Shown here piece after piece: positions 6,506 to 14,589 of a DNA stretch of 15,962 bases. The notes under the pieces are model-generated. The model had not been told where the DNA came from, made no database searches, and saw only the letters and a program-made list of their open reading frames with translations. The number at the start of each line of letters is the position of its first letter. Position 1 is the stretch's first letter. Source of the DNA: DATAPD01 sp036265385 (GTDB lineage Bacteria > Acidobacteriota > Terriglobia > Terriglobales > Acidobacteriaceae). A program made the position numbers and the translations under genes. The stretch spans positions 1 to 15,962 of the forward strand of contig DATAPD010000036.1 in NCBI GenBank assembly GCA_036265385.1, in the 5' to 3' direction.

Positions 6506-9166
6506 TTAATTTCGGGCTTCTTCGCGTGGAGAGGAAGCCCGCGCTCCAAGAAGATGTTCAAGAGCGTTTTGACACTCCACGAGCGCCTGAGCGGCTTCAT
6601 CCGGCGCGTGCGCGTCAATACCGCGCAATTCCCCCTTCTCGCGGAGATCTCGCCAACCATCGAGGCTTTTGCGATACCAGGACTGGGCAGTGAGTAAATC
6701 TTGTTTCTTGCTGCCCGTACCTGGACCTTGCAGTGCTCGCTTGTAAAAAAGCGCTCCAAGATTCTGGTAGATTTCCGCGACATCACGTCTTGCCGATGCA
6801 TTTGCTGCATCGGATGCAGCGCGACGCTCGGCATCTTTCGTAGCTTGAAGGTAGGCTAACTCGGCTCCACTAAAATCTCCGGTCTGGGCGAGAGCGTCTC
6901 CAATTTTTTTGTGGTTGGAAATCTTGTATTTCATCGCCCACGCGTCCTTTGGGTCGGCGGCAGCGAGCGCTTCGCCTAAAGTGATGCTTCGTTGATAAGC
7001 CTTAAGTGCTCCTTCAGTATCACCAGTCTTCAGCAGCACGTCTCCGATGCTCTCGTGCGTAATCGCAACATCCCGTTTCGCAACCGCGTTCAGCGGATCC
7101 TCTGACGCCATAGCTTCATCAGTTTGCAACGCCTTCTGGTACTCGCTTAACGCGAGATCCAACTTGCCGCTGGCTTCAAGAACTCCACCGATCTTTTTGT
7201 GCTCAATCGAAATCGCCCGTCGGTATCGCGGGAACTTCGGATCTTTCTCGTGAAGAGATTCAAAAATTGAGAGGCTGTCGCGATTGTTGTCGAGCGCGAT
7301 CTCGAACAAGCCGTTGTCGGCAAGCACGTCGCCCAAGCCGTCGTAAGCCAAAGCCAAATTCATTTGCGCATCGCGATCATCCGAGCCTGCCGACGCGGCT
7401 AACTCCTTACGCATTTCCAAAGTCTTCCGGAACAGAGCGAGCGCCTCTTTCTGCTTGCCCATCTGCATCTGGATACTTCCCAGCTTGCTATATGCCTCAG
7501 CCAGATCGGAGTGTGCTTTTACATCCTCTGGGTGTGCCGCTACCAGCGCTTCACGTATGGCGAGCGCCTTCTGATAGCTCTGCAAAGCACCGGCCGTGTC
7601 GCCCAGGTTCGATCGGACATCCAGTCCTTGCACGTCGCCGACCTTCTCGTAGGCCATCGAGAGTTCTCGCTGAAGCGCCGCATCTCCGGAAGCTTCCTTC
7701 GCCAGGCTGTCCAGATATTGCAGCGCGTTCTGCACGATCAGCTGTCGAGCGGGAGTCGCACCTGGAAGTTGTTGGATGGAGTCGTGCACTTCGAACAAAA
7801 GAGAATTGGCAAGCCATCGAACATCGTTGAATCGATGCTCCGCGCGAGCGCTCTGCTCTCGCGCAATACGAGCTTCCCGCATGGTGGCGAGCATCCCGAG
7901 TGTGAGCGATACAACCATCAGAGCAGCAGCACCAACCAGCGCACGGTTTCTTTGCACGAACTTGATGGCCCGATATCGCAAGGTATCTGGACGCGCAATG
8001 ACTGGCCGCCCGTCGAGGTAATGTTGGATATCATCAGCTAATTGCTGCACAGAACCATAACGGCGAGCGGGTTCTTTGCGTAGGGCTTTGAGGACGATAT
8101 TGTCCAAGTCGCCCTCCAGCTTGCGGCGCAGCAGACCGGGCCGCGCATCCCGCACTTCGCTCACGGATTCCGGTGTCAACTCGCGACTGCTTCCATCGGT
8201 GTCTGTGATGGTTTCGACGCGGTTCACGGCATCACTTGGACGCTCGGGTTGCGATTCCGAAACGGCTCTCGCCATCTCCAACAGGGAAACATTGGAGTCC
8301 ACGCGGTACGGAGGGTGTCCCGTCAATAAGCGATAGAGCACAACGCCGAGAGAATAAACGTCACTCGCAGTGGTCACCGGCTCGCCGCGGACCTGCTCGG
8401 GACTGGCGTACTCGGGAGTCATTGGAAGTGCCATCACCGTGGGTTCGGCCGTCTGGAAAAACAATTCCGGTTCGAGCGCCTTTGCGATCCCGAAGTCCAG
8501 GAGCTTGGGAACCCCGCTCTCGGTCACCAAAATGTTGGCCGGTTTTAAATCGCGATGCACAACCAGGCTCTGGTGCGCATACTGTACCGCCCCGCAAACG
8601 TCGACGAAGAGTCGAAGCCGGTCGATCGTCCCGAGCTTCCGTGAGTCGCAGTAAGCGTCGATCCTGCTGCCCTCGATGTACTCCATCACAAAATAAGGAT
8701 GACCATCATCGGTTGCGCCTCCATCAAGGAGCCGAGCAATGTTTGGATGGTCGAGGCTCGCCATGATCTGGCGTTCGTTCTTGAACCGCCGCAACGAATG
8801 TTCCGTTCGCAGTCCGTGCCGGAGCAACTTGATCGCTACTTGCTTGAGATAGTGGTCATCGACGCGAACTGCGCGATATACCGCGCCCATTCCGCCTTCC
8901 CCGATTTTTGAAATTGTTTGGTAAGGACCGATGTTCCTGCCGAGGAATGGATCACTGAGAGCCTTGGCTGCGACTTCATGAAGATGGGCGGGTGTTTCCA
9001 GGCGATGATCGTCCGCTTCGTGCGAAGTCAGCAAAGATTCGATTTCATGTCGCAACTCCGGATCACCTGCGCAGCATTCATCGAGATAGTTGGCGCGCAG
9101 CTCCGGACGAAGTTCCAGCGCAACCTGGAACCTCTCTTTCACTTGCTGCCATCGTTCCGGAGTCAC
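6506..9166 (-). CDS. Receptor-type Ser/Thr protein kinase (PknB family) with TPR array
   Basis: An 886-residue protein starting at GTG 9166, with AGGAG a few bases upstream. An N-terminal helical segment (about 1-50) typical of acidobacterial kinases leads into the kinase domain (about 80-385): glycine loop G-E-G-G-M-G (89-94), Lys113 in V-A-I-K, H204-R-D206-L-K-P-A-N211, D224-F-G, and P-E-Y-A-S-P-E-Q at 251-258. All catalytic residues are present, so it should be active. One transmembrane helix follows (about 408-427), then TPR-like repeats (about 495-805) with a regular 48-residue spacing. The kinase would face the cytoplasm and the repeats the periplasm as a sensor or scaffold. In this phylum such kinases usually sit next to a TIGR02999 ECF sigma gene; here that gene is at 1755. 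The substrate is unknown. Confidence 0.95.
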   Translation of the reverse strand: MTPERWQQVKERFQVALELRPELRANYLDECCAGDPELRHEIESLLTSHEADDHRLETPAHLHEVAAKALSDPFLGRNIGPYQTISKIGEGGMGAVYRAVRVDDHYLKQVAIKLLRHGLRTEHSLRRFKNERQIMASLDHPNIARLLDGGATDDGHPYFVMEYIEGSRIDAYCDSRKLGTIDRLRLFVDVCGAVQYAHQSLVVHRDLKPANILVTESGVPKLLDFGIAKALEPELFFQTAEPTVMALPMTPEYASPEQVRGEPVTTASDVYSLGVVLYRLLTGHPPYRVDSNVSLLEMARAVSESQPERPSDAVNRVETITDTDGSSRELTPESVSEVRDARPGLLRRKLEGDLDNIVLKALRKEPARRYGSVQQLADDIQHYLDGRPVIARPDTLRYRAIKFVQRNRALVGAAALMVVSLTLGMLATMREARIAREQSARAEHRFNDVRWLANSLLFEVHDSIQQLPGATPARQLIVQNALQYLDSLAKEASGDAALQRELSMAYEKVGDVQGLDVRSNLGDTAGALQSYQKALAIREALVAAHPEDVKAHSDLAEAYSKLGSIQMQMGKQKEALALFRKTLEMRKELAASAGSDDRDAQMNLALAYDGLGDVLADNGLFEIALDNNRDSLSIFESLHEKDPKFPRYRRAISIEHKKIGGVLEASGKLDLALSEYQKALQTDEAMASEDPLNAVAKRDVAITHESIGDVLLKTGDTEGALKAYQRSITLGEALAAADPKDAWAMKYKISNHKKIGDALAQTGDFSGAELAYLQATKDAERRAASDAANASARRDVAEIYQNLGALFYKRALQGPGTGSKKQDLLTAQSWYRKSLDGWRDLREKGELRGIDAHAPDEAAQALVECQNALEHLLGARASSPREEARN

Positions 9167-9269
9167 AGCTTCTCCTATTTAAGCGAAGAGTGGGCAGCCG
9201 TGGGCGTTGGAACACCGACGCCGCATTCGGTTGACACAGACCTTCAGGGGAGGGTTGTAACTTACGCGG

Positions 9270-10955
9270 TCAGCGGAAGTAAATCCACAGGCCGATTACG
9301 GTCGCAATTAGTAGCATCGTTGCGATCAGGTTGATCTTATGTTCTGCAGCTGTCTCTCGCGCCGGCTTACGCGCGGGCGCGCCCACTGTGATGACTTCCA
9401 TTTTCTCATCAACGGTTGCAAAAGTAAGCCCGGCAAGTTTCCGCCGCTCGGGCGCTGGCGTCATCATGCTCACGACAATCAGCGCGACCGAGCACACGAC
9501 GAACATGAAGATCGCGTAGTGCAGGAAGTTCATCTTCACGAGCCAGTGCATCAGGCCGGTGAATTCCGTCCCTTTCGCGGCCATGATTTCTGCGACGAAT
9601 CTTACCGAGCCGAGCACGAAACCAGTGAGCAGGGAAGTGATTGCGCCTGCTCCGTTCAGACGTGGCCACAGGATCCCCAGAATGAAGCACACTGCAATCG
9701 GCGGACTGATATATGCTTGCACGCTCTGCAAATAGATGTAGAGTTGGCTGCTGATCAGGTGAATGAACGGCACCCATGCAAGTCCAAGCACCACCATCAT
9801 GCCAGTCGCGATGCGCCCGAAATTTACCAGCTGTTTTTCGTCCGCCTCTGGACGCAGCTTCTTGTAGAAATCGAGCGTGACGAGTGTCGACGCGGAGTTG
9901 AAGACTGAAGCCATGCCGCCCATCAGTGCCGCGAGCAGCGCAGCGATCATGAGACCGACAAGACCTTTGGGCAGCAGGTTGATGATTAATGTCGGGAACG
10001 CGATGTCACCATTCGTGACTTGCCCGGCGGCATTCATCGTGAAGAGGTCGCGATAGAGCGCGTAGACAATCAGTCCGGGGATGACCAGCAAGAAGACCGG
10101 TAAGATTTTGAGGAAGCCAGCGAAGATGGTGCCGGCCTTGGCATGTCCTTCATCCTTTGCGGAGAGCACGCGCTGCACGATGACCTGGTCCGTGCACCAA
10201 TACCAGATGCCAAGAATCGGCGCTCCCAGAAAAATTCCAGTCCACGGAAAATCCGGATCGCTGATCGGCTTGATCATGTGGAAGTAGTCGGCCGGAACTG
10301 CGGCACGCAGCCCCGCGAAGCCACCTACTTTCGACATGCCAATGAAGGTGAGTGCGATCGCGCCAGTGAGCAGCACGAGCGTCTGCACGACTTCGGTATA
10401 AATCACTGCGCCAAGTCCACCGGCGATGGTGTAGATTCCGGTCGCGATCACGAGAATGATAGCGGCTTCCATCGGACTCCATCCGACGACGCGCTCGAGC
10501 ACGATGGCGGCTGCCCAGAGGTGGACCGAAATTTTCGTGAGAATATAGGCGATGATCGAGACGCTCGCCAGATACACGGCGCATTGTCGATTGAAACGCC
10601 GCTCGAGGAACTCAGGCATCGTGAAGACGTTCGAGCGCAGGTAGAACGGAACGAACACCCATCCTAGAAGTAAAAGGATTAAGCAGGCGAGCCACTCGAA
10701 GTGTCCGACAGCCATACCCGTGCTCGCGCCCGATCCAGCGAGACCTATGAAGTGCTCCGTCGAGATATTGGAAACGAAGAGCGAGGCGCCGATAGCGAAC
10801 CATCCAATATTGCGACTGGCAAGGAAGTAGTCGGTGGAAGTGCGCTCTTTGAGGGCAAAGTACAAACCGATCGAAAAGATTATCAGGAAATAAATTCCAA
10901 TGATGATCAGGTCGATCGGCGCAAGGGTACGATGGGTGATCGCGGCAGCATTCAT
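9270..10955 (-). CDS. SGLT-like sodium/solute symporter (SSS family)
   Basis: A 561-residue inner-membrane protein with about 13-14 hydrophobic segments, close to the length of Vibrio SGLT. Very SGLT-like blocks are S-N-I-S-T-E-H68-F-I-G-L-A-G-S-G (62-76), G-H-F-E87-W-L-A, T-M-P-E-F-L-E-R-R-F (112-121), W-Y-W-C-T-D-Q-V-I-V-Q-R (251-262), K283 in F-L-K-I-L-P-V-F, and N-S-A-S-T (353-357) at the sodium-2 site. From remembered alignments, His68 and Glu87 sit where SGLTs contact sugar. Sodium-driven uptake of a sugar or related solute is therefore likely; the substrate is inferred. The last helix (about 542-560) follows a hydrophilic loop. The ATG at 10955 has only a distant G-run upstream. The kinase gene follows 103 bases downstream on the same strand. 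Confidence 0.92.
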   Translation of the reverse strand: MNAAAITHRTLAPIDLIIIGIYFLIIFSIGLYFALKERTSTDYFLASRNIGWFAIGASLFVSNISTEHFIGLAGSGASTGMAVGHFEWLACLILLLLGWVFVPFYLRSNVFTMPEFLERRFNRQCAVYLASVSIIAYILTKISVHLWAAAIVLERVVGWSPMEAAIILVIATGIYTIAGGLGAVIYTEVVQTLVLLTGAIALTFIGMSKVGGFAGLRAAVPADYFHMIKPISDPDFPWTGIFLGAPILGIWYWCTDQVIVQRVLSAKDEGHAKAGTIFAGFLKILPVFLLVIPGLIVYALYRDLFTMNAAGQVTNGDIAFPTLIINLLPKGLVGLMIAALLAALMGGMASVFNSASTLVTLDFYKKLRPEADEKQLVNFGRIATGMMVVLGLAWVPFIHLISSQLYIYLQSVQAYISPPIAVCFILGILWPRLNGAGAITSLLTGFVLGSVRFVAEIMAAKGTEFTGLMHWLVKMNFLHYAIFMFVVCSVALIVVSMMTPAPERRKLAGLTFATVDEKMEVITVGAPARKPARETAAEHKINLIATMLLIATVIGLWIYFR

Positions 10956-11065
10956 GTACTCAGACGGCCCCCAGGATGGAATCCCCGCAAGCGCGCCATC
11001 ATAGGAGATTCGTGAAGGTGAGTAAATAGGGACGAGACTCGAGGGGCAAAGCCGCGAAACATCTT

Positions 11066-11085
11066 AATGTTCCACGTGGAACATT
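11066..11085. promoter_or_regulatory. parS-like centromere site (ParB/Spo0J binding palindrome)
   Basis: The core TGTTCCACGTGGAACA (11068-11083) is a perfect 16-bp palindrome, extended by AAT/ATT flanks to 20 bp. It fits the widely conserved chromosomal parS pattern TGTTNCACGTGNAACA, and I recall the half-site TGTTCCACGTG from Pseudomonas and Bacillus sites. It lies in a non-coding gap, about 110 bases upstream of the symporter start codon. A transcription factor operator with a CACGTG centre is the alternative. No parAB genes are in the window. Confidence 0.75.
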
Positions 11086-11130
11086 TGACATTTCTTAAAG
11101 CTAACATTTCTGGTTCGTAAGCCGGTGATG

Positions 11131-11158
11131 CGAAAAGATTTGCGCGATTAACTTTTCG
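11131..11158. promoter_or_regulatory. Inverted repeat next to the parS-like site
   Basis: CGAAAAG (11131-11137) and CTTTTCG (11152-11158) form a perfect 7-bp inverted repeat separated by 14 bases. It lies 46 bases from the parS-like palindrome, in A+T-rich DNA upstream of the symporter. It may be an operator; function unknown. Confidence 0.3.
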
Positions 11159-11185
11159 ATAAGAAAGCAGTCAACTTTCAGGAGT

Positions 11186-11217
11186 GTTCCAGCGAGCTTC
11201 CGCGCTCGTTTCGGAAC
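11186..11217 (-). terminator. Stem-loop directly after the response regulator stop codon
   Basis: Two nested 5-bp stems (GTTCC/GGAAC outside, CGAGC/GCTCG inside, six-base loop, small asymmetric internal loop) start one base after the stop codon at 11219-11221, in the gene's direction. The following sequence is not a U-run, so it may be a weak terminator or a transcript-end protector. Confidence 0.4.
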
Positions 11218-11218
11218 C

Positions 11219-12610
11219 TTAGTCTGCCGCCTGCTCTTTTTTCAGACGACGCAACAATGATGTTGGATGGATCCCAAGGATGCGGGCACTTTGCGTCTTG
11301 TTGTTCCCGGTTGCGGCGAGCACTTCCTGGATGTAATCGTCCTCGAGTTCGCGCAGCGTGAGGAACTGGTGCCCAGTGGGAGAGACATCGTAGTCCGACG
11401 ATGTTTCAGCTTCGCTCGGGCTGACAACTGGTTTGTAGTCGCGAATTTCTTCAGGCAGCGATCCGGCGTCGATGTCGCCTTCGGGAGCGAGGATCATGGT
11501 CCGCTCGATGACATTTTTCAATTCGCGAATGTTTCCCGGCCAGGCGTAGTTCTGAAGTAACTCTGCGGCGGCGGGTGTAAAGCCCAGAAATTTCTTATTC
11601 AATTCGCGGTTGAAATGTTGCACGAGATCGAGCGCGATCGGCAGGATATCTTCGCGACGCTCGCGCAAAGGAGGAATCTCTAGCGGGACGACATTCAAAC
11701 GATAGTAGAGATCTTCACGAAATTGGCCGTTGGCAACGGCTTCTTTCAGGCGAGCGTTGGTGGCGGCGATGAGCCGGATGTCGACCTTGATCGTGCGGGT
11801 GCCGCCGAGGCGCATGAATGTTCCTTCTTCAAGCACACGAAGAAGCTTGGCCTGTACGTTCGCCGACATGTTGCCGATTTCATCGAGAAAGAGAGTGCCT
11901 TCGTGAGCGCGCTCGAGCAGACCTTCTTTGCGGCGGCGCGCATCCGTGAAAGCACCCGGTTCGAAGCCGAAGAGTTCGCTTTCGAGCAATGTATCTGGAA
12001 GTGCCGCGCAGTTCAGTTCGATGAGAGGCATGGCCGAGCGTGGGCTAGCATAGTGAATGGCCTTGGCCAGAACGCCTTTGCCGGTGCCGCTCTCTCCCTG
12101 AATAAGGATCGTGGTGTGCTCCGATTCTGCCGCTTTCTGTGCGACTTCGAGCATGCGTCGTGTGTCGGGATTCTGCGTGACAACACGGCCGAAATCATAC
12201 CGTCCCTTAGCGCGCTCTACGTTGTCGCGCACGCGGACACGCAGGGCGAGCATTTCACTGGCGCGGTGGAGTGTCGCGATCATGTCCGCGAGATGGAACG
12301 GCTTGACCATGTAGTCGTACGCGCCAAGCTTCATGGCTTCGACCGCGCGATCGACCATGTGGTACGCGCTCATCATCAGCACGATGGCGGCGGGATTTGA
12401 CTGCTTGATCTGGCGTAGCACTTCTACGCCATCCATGCCCGGCATGACGATATCGAGAAGGGTGAGGTCCGGCTTCTCGTCCGCGAAAACCTCTAAGGCG
12501 TGCTCGCCGCAATTGGCCGTAGAGACATCGAAGCCCTCTTCGCGCAGACCGCGAGAAACGGTGCGCAGCGTCAGTTCTTCGTCATCGACCACCAGCACGG
12601 AATAAGACAT
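11219..12610 (-). CDS. Sigma-54-dependent response regulator, NtrC family
   Basis: A 463-residue activator. The receiver domain (about 1-120) has the acidic pocket D9-D10, phosphoacceptor Asp53 (L-L-D-I-V-M-P-G-M-D-G), Ser81 and Lys103. The AAA+ domain (about 140-370) has Walker A G-E-S-G-T-G-K-G (172-179), Walker B G-T-L-F-L-D-E-I (238-245), and sigma-54 contact loop G-A-F-T-D-A (219-224) in place of the textbook GAFTGA; GAFTDA occurs in many homologues. R-E-D-L-Y-Y-R-L-N-V (298-307) and W-P-G-N-I-R-E-L (357-364) are also typical. A Fis-type HTH ends the protein (about 425-457). It should activate sigma-54 promoters when phosphorylated by the kinase encoded 17 bases upstream. No Shine-Dalgarno is evident, so translation may be coupled to the upstream gene. 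Targets are unknown. Confidence 0.95.
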   Translation of the reverse strand: MSYSVLVVDDEELTLRTVSRGLREEGFDVSTANCGEHALEVFADEKPDLTLLDIVMPGMDGVEVLRQIKQSNPAAIVLMMSAYHMVDRAVEAMKLGAYDYMVKPFHLADMIATLHRASEMLALRVRVRDNVERAKGRYDFGRVVTQNPDTRRMLEVAQKAAESEHTTILIQGESGTGKGVLAKAIHYASPRSAMPLIELNCAALPDTLLESELFGFEPGAFTDARRRKEGLLERAHEGTLFLDEIGNMSANVQAKLLRVLEEGTFMRLGGTRTIKVDIRLIAATNARLKEAVANGQFREDLYYRLNVVPLEIPPLRERREDILPIALDLVQHFNRELNKKFLGFTPAAAELLQNYAWPGNIRELKNVIERTMILAPEGDIDAGSLPEEIRDYKPVVSPSEAETSSDYDVSPTGHQFLTLRELEDDYIQEVLAATGNNKTQSARILGIHPTSLLRRLKKEQAAD

Positions 12611-12627
12611 ACAGTTCGCGGCAGAGC

Positions 12628-13650
12628 TTAGACAACGATCTGCGATTCCTCCTTGTTCTCCTCTTCTGTCGTGGTATCGCGAAGCGGAAGAGTGATAGTG
12701 ACTGTTGTTCCGTGGTTGACGACACTGTCGATGCGAATCTCACCACCGTGGCTCCGCACATAGGCATGGCTGATGCTGAGACCAAGGCCGGTGCCTTTGC
12801 CTCTTTTGGTCGTGAAGAACGGTTCGAAAACGTGCGCAAGAATATCGGGCGGAATGCCACAACCCGTGTCGTAAACCCGGATCTCGATGCTGTCCACGTA
12901 TGTCAGGCGGGAAGCGGAGATCGTGATGTTGCCCCCCTCCGGAGTCGCTTCGGCAGCGTTCAGCAATAGGTTAATGAAGATCTGGGATAGCTGATTGGCA
13001 TCGGCACGGATTGGAGGCAAATCGGCAGGCACCTGATTTCGGAGCTGCTTTTTGCGCAGGATCGGCTGGTGCTCGAGGAATACGAGCGTCTCGGCTACGA
13101 GACGAGCAAGAGAAATGCGATTCAAAACTGGCGGAGTCGGACGAGCGTAGTTCACCAATCCCCGAAGAGTCGAAGAGATGCGGCGAGCGCCGGCGATGCA
13201 TTGCTCGATTTCGAGGTGGCGTTCGGGATCTTGCTCCTTTTTCAACTCAAGTTCCAGGTGAGACAGGATGCCGAGCAGAGGATTATTGATTTCGTGCGCG
13301 GCGCCGAGGGCGAGCTGCGCGAGCGCGGCATACTTCTCGTATTCCGCGAGCTGCGACTGGAACTGGACTTTGTCTTTATTGAGCTCACGTTCCTCGTAAA
13401 GGCGCCGGAAAAGTTCTTCCTGGGCGAGGTCGCGTTCGCGTTCTCGGTCTTTGGCGAGTTTCTGGGATTGGCTGAGTTCTTCGTTGAGCTTATTGACGCG
13501 CTGCCGCTGCAGGCGAAAGAAAAGAAAGGAGATGACAAGGAGGGCTGCGAAAGCCGTGAGCACGCTTACGACACTGCCCGGCATCATAGCCACGGCAAAC
13601 ACACCCGGATTTTCGCCACGCCAAACGTGGCACCAGAGGTCCAGGTTCAT
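12628..13650 (-). CDS. Sensor histidine kinase, NtrB/ZraS-like
   Basis: A 340-residue kinase, first gene of the pair with the NtrC-type regulator. One transmembrane helix (about 27-46) is followed by a charged coiled-coil stretch (about 47-105), the dimerisation H-box A-L-G-A-A-H119-E-I-N-N-P-L, and a HATPase_c domain. The latter has N-box N227-L-L-L-N231-A-A-E-A, G1 box D261-T-G-C-G-I-P, F box F-E-P-F-F-T-T-K (275-282) and G2 box G-K-G-T-G-L-G-L-S (284-292). There is no sizeable periplasmic domain and no PAS domain, so the signal is probably read in the membrane, in the coiled coil or through a partner protein. The start is uncertain: neither the ATG at 13650 nor the ATG pair at 13587-13582 has a good ribosome site. 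Autophosphorylation on His119 and transfer to Asp53 of the regulator is expected. Confidence 0.93.
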   Translation of the reverse strand: MNLDLWCHVWRGENPGVFAVAMMPGSVVSVLTAFAALLVISFLFFRLQRQRVNKLNEELSQSQKLAKDRERERDLAQEELFRRLYEERELNKDKVQFQSQLAEYEKYAALAQLALGAAHEINNPLLGILSHLELELKKEQDPERHLEIEQCIAGARRISSTLRGLVNYARPTPPVLNRISLARLVAETLVFLEHQPILRKKQLRNQVPADLPPIRADANQLSQIFINLLLNAAEATPEGGNITISASRLTYVDSIEIRVYDTGCGIPPDILAHVFEPFFTTKRGKGTGLGLSISHAYVRSHGGEIRIDSVVNHGTTVTITLPLRDTTTEEENKEESQIVV

Positions 13651-14033
13651 CTGCTAAGAGGATGGAAGAAAGAGGGCAATAAGGGCAGTGATGCGAGTCA
13701 CGGCTGGACGTGGTCGGGAGCACGTTGGTGGCTGGAGAGGTGGCCCATCCGGCTGCGGACGGAGAGGTTCAAAAAGGCGCGCGTTGGAGAAAGCACGTGA
13801 GTTAGGGATGACGCTGTGAAAGGGGTCATTCGACGGTTTGAAAGCAGATTCCTCGCTGCGCTCGGAATGACAAATCTTGGGTATTTAAGGCTGGAGGGCT
13901 AAGCAGCGTGAGGAGGAAACGGCGGAAAGGGATTGGTGGTGCTCATGCGCGCGGTGACACGGGTGGCACGTTCGTTCTATAGCCTTTCCTATAGGTTCTG
14001 GAATAATCCCGTCGCAATTGGGATGGTCTTCGT
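13651..14033. other. Non-coding gap between histidine kinase and small membrane protein
   Basis: A 383-base gap with no convincing gene on either strand. It should hold the kinase promoter (minus strand, left part), an inverted dispersed-repeat copy (13827-13877) and the promoter of the small membrane protein gene (right part). CCTATAGG at 13989-13996 is a short palindrome, and ATCCC/GGGAT (14006-14010 / 14020-14024) could fold over the ribosome site of the gene at 14034. Nothing else stands out. Confidence 0.5.
13827..13877 (-). repeat. Dispersed intergenic repeat, inverted copy
   Basis: The reverse complement of 13851-13872 begins TGTCATTCCGAGCG and matches 1585-1606 at 18 of 22 positions. 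The sequence reads as the other common form of the same repeat type (ending GAGGAATCT on this strand). It lies wholly in non-coding DNA; outer limits are approximate. Confidence 0.6.
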
Positions 14034-14531
14034 ATGAGTACTCCTGTGATCAGCGGAAGGGTTACGCTGCCGCAAGTGACGGACACGAGCCGCCTTACGG
14101 CGCGAGGCCGGAAGCTGGCTCTCCTCTTTATCGTGGTCACGCTGCTGACTTTCGTCGTGCCCCTGTTCAATGTCGATCCGCCGATCATGGGCAAGGAGCA
14201 TTGGTCTCCGTTGGACATCGCAGTTGAGATACACACTCAACTCGGCGCAGATGCGCCCTTTTTCCTGATTTTTGTTCCGTACGCGTCGACCTACTGTTTG
14301 TTGCTGCTCGTTGGGGCCATGGTATGCGTATTGCCGTCTCGGAAGCTGCTGCTTTGGATTATCGGCCTGAACCTGTTTCTGTTACTTGCCCCGCTCCGAA
14401 GTATCTTCGGCCTGATGGTGCTGCCATCGATGCTGACGTCGGGTAAGGGGAACAGTCCTTCGTTGTGGCTGCTGCTGGTGATTCTGACTTCGGTGATTGG
14501 GTTTGTGGTGTGGAAGGACACACCGGTGTAG
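14034..14531 (+). CDS. Small integral membrane protein, function unknown
   Basis: A 165-residue protein with about four predicted membrane helices (about residues 27-46, 75-100, 104-130 and 143-160) and a basic N-terminal tail of about 26 residues. The loop after the first helix (about 47-74) is polar, with D-P-P-I-M-G-K-E-H-W-S-P, and probably faces the periplasm. I recognise no family motif. Support for it being real: strong hydrophobic periodicity over its whole length, GGGATGG upstream of the ATG, and a free-standing position between two non-coding gaps. It is the only plus-strand gene in the right half, convergent with the secreted composite protein. No function is proposed. Confidence 0.75.
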   Translation: MSTPVISGRVTLPQVTDTSRLTARGRKLALLFIVVTLLTFVVPLFNVDPPIMGKEHWSPLDIAVEIHTQLGADAPFFLIFVPYASTYCLLLLVGAMVCVLPSRKLLLWIIGLNLFLLLAPLRSIFGLMVLPSMLTSGKGNSPSLWLLLVILTSVIGFVVWKDTPV

Positions 14532-14551
14532 GGTTGTGAGAGTCGGCTGGG

Positions 14552-14573
14552 GTCGCCGAGCGACATAGGCGAC
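14552..14573. terminator. Stem-loop between convergent genes
   Basis: GTCGCC (14552-14557) and GGCGAC (14568-14573) form a 6-bp stem with a 10-base loop in the 58-base gap between two convergent genes. It could serve both, but there is no U-run on either side. Confidence 0.3.
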
Positions 14574-14589
14574 GAGACTGTGAAGGGAG

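Noticed and set aside
8236..8766. Plus-strand open frame opposite the kinase domain
   Set aside because: Antisense to the kinase domain motifs; composition is Arg/Ser/Pro-rich and not protein-like.
10956..11218. Replication origin beside the parS-like site
   Set aside because: No cluster of DnaA boxes (TTATCCACA-type) and no dnaA, dnaN or parAB gene in the window.
11723..12400. 225-codon plus-strand open frame opposite the response regulator
   Set aside because: It overlaps the conserved AAA+ and receiver domains and has no recognisable domain of its own.
13069..13800. 243-codon plus-strand open frame opposite the histidine kinase
   Set aside because: It is antisense to a kinase with all catalytic boxes; GC-rich codon use opens the opposite frame.
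13964..13979. Sigma-54-like promoter upstream of the small membrane protein gene (TGGCACG then TT)
   Set aside because: The -24 element is good, but the essential GC of the -12 element is missing (TTCTA instead of TTGCA).
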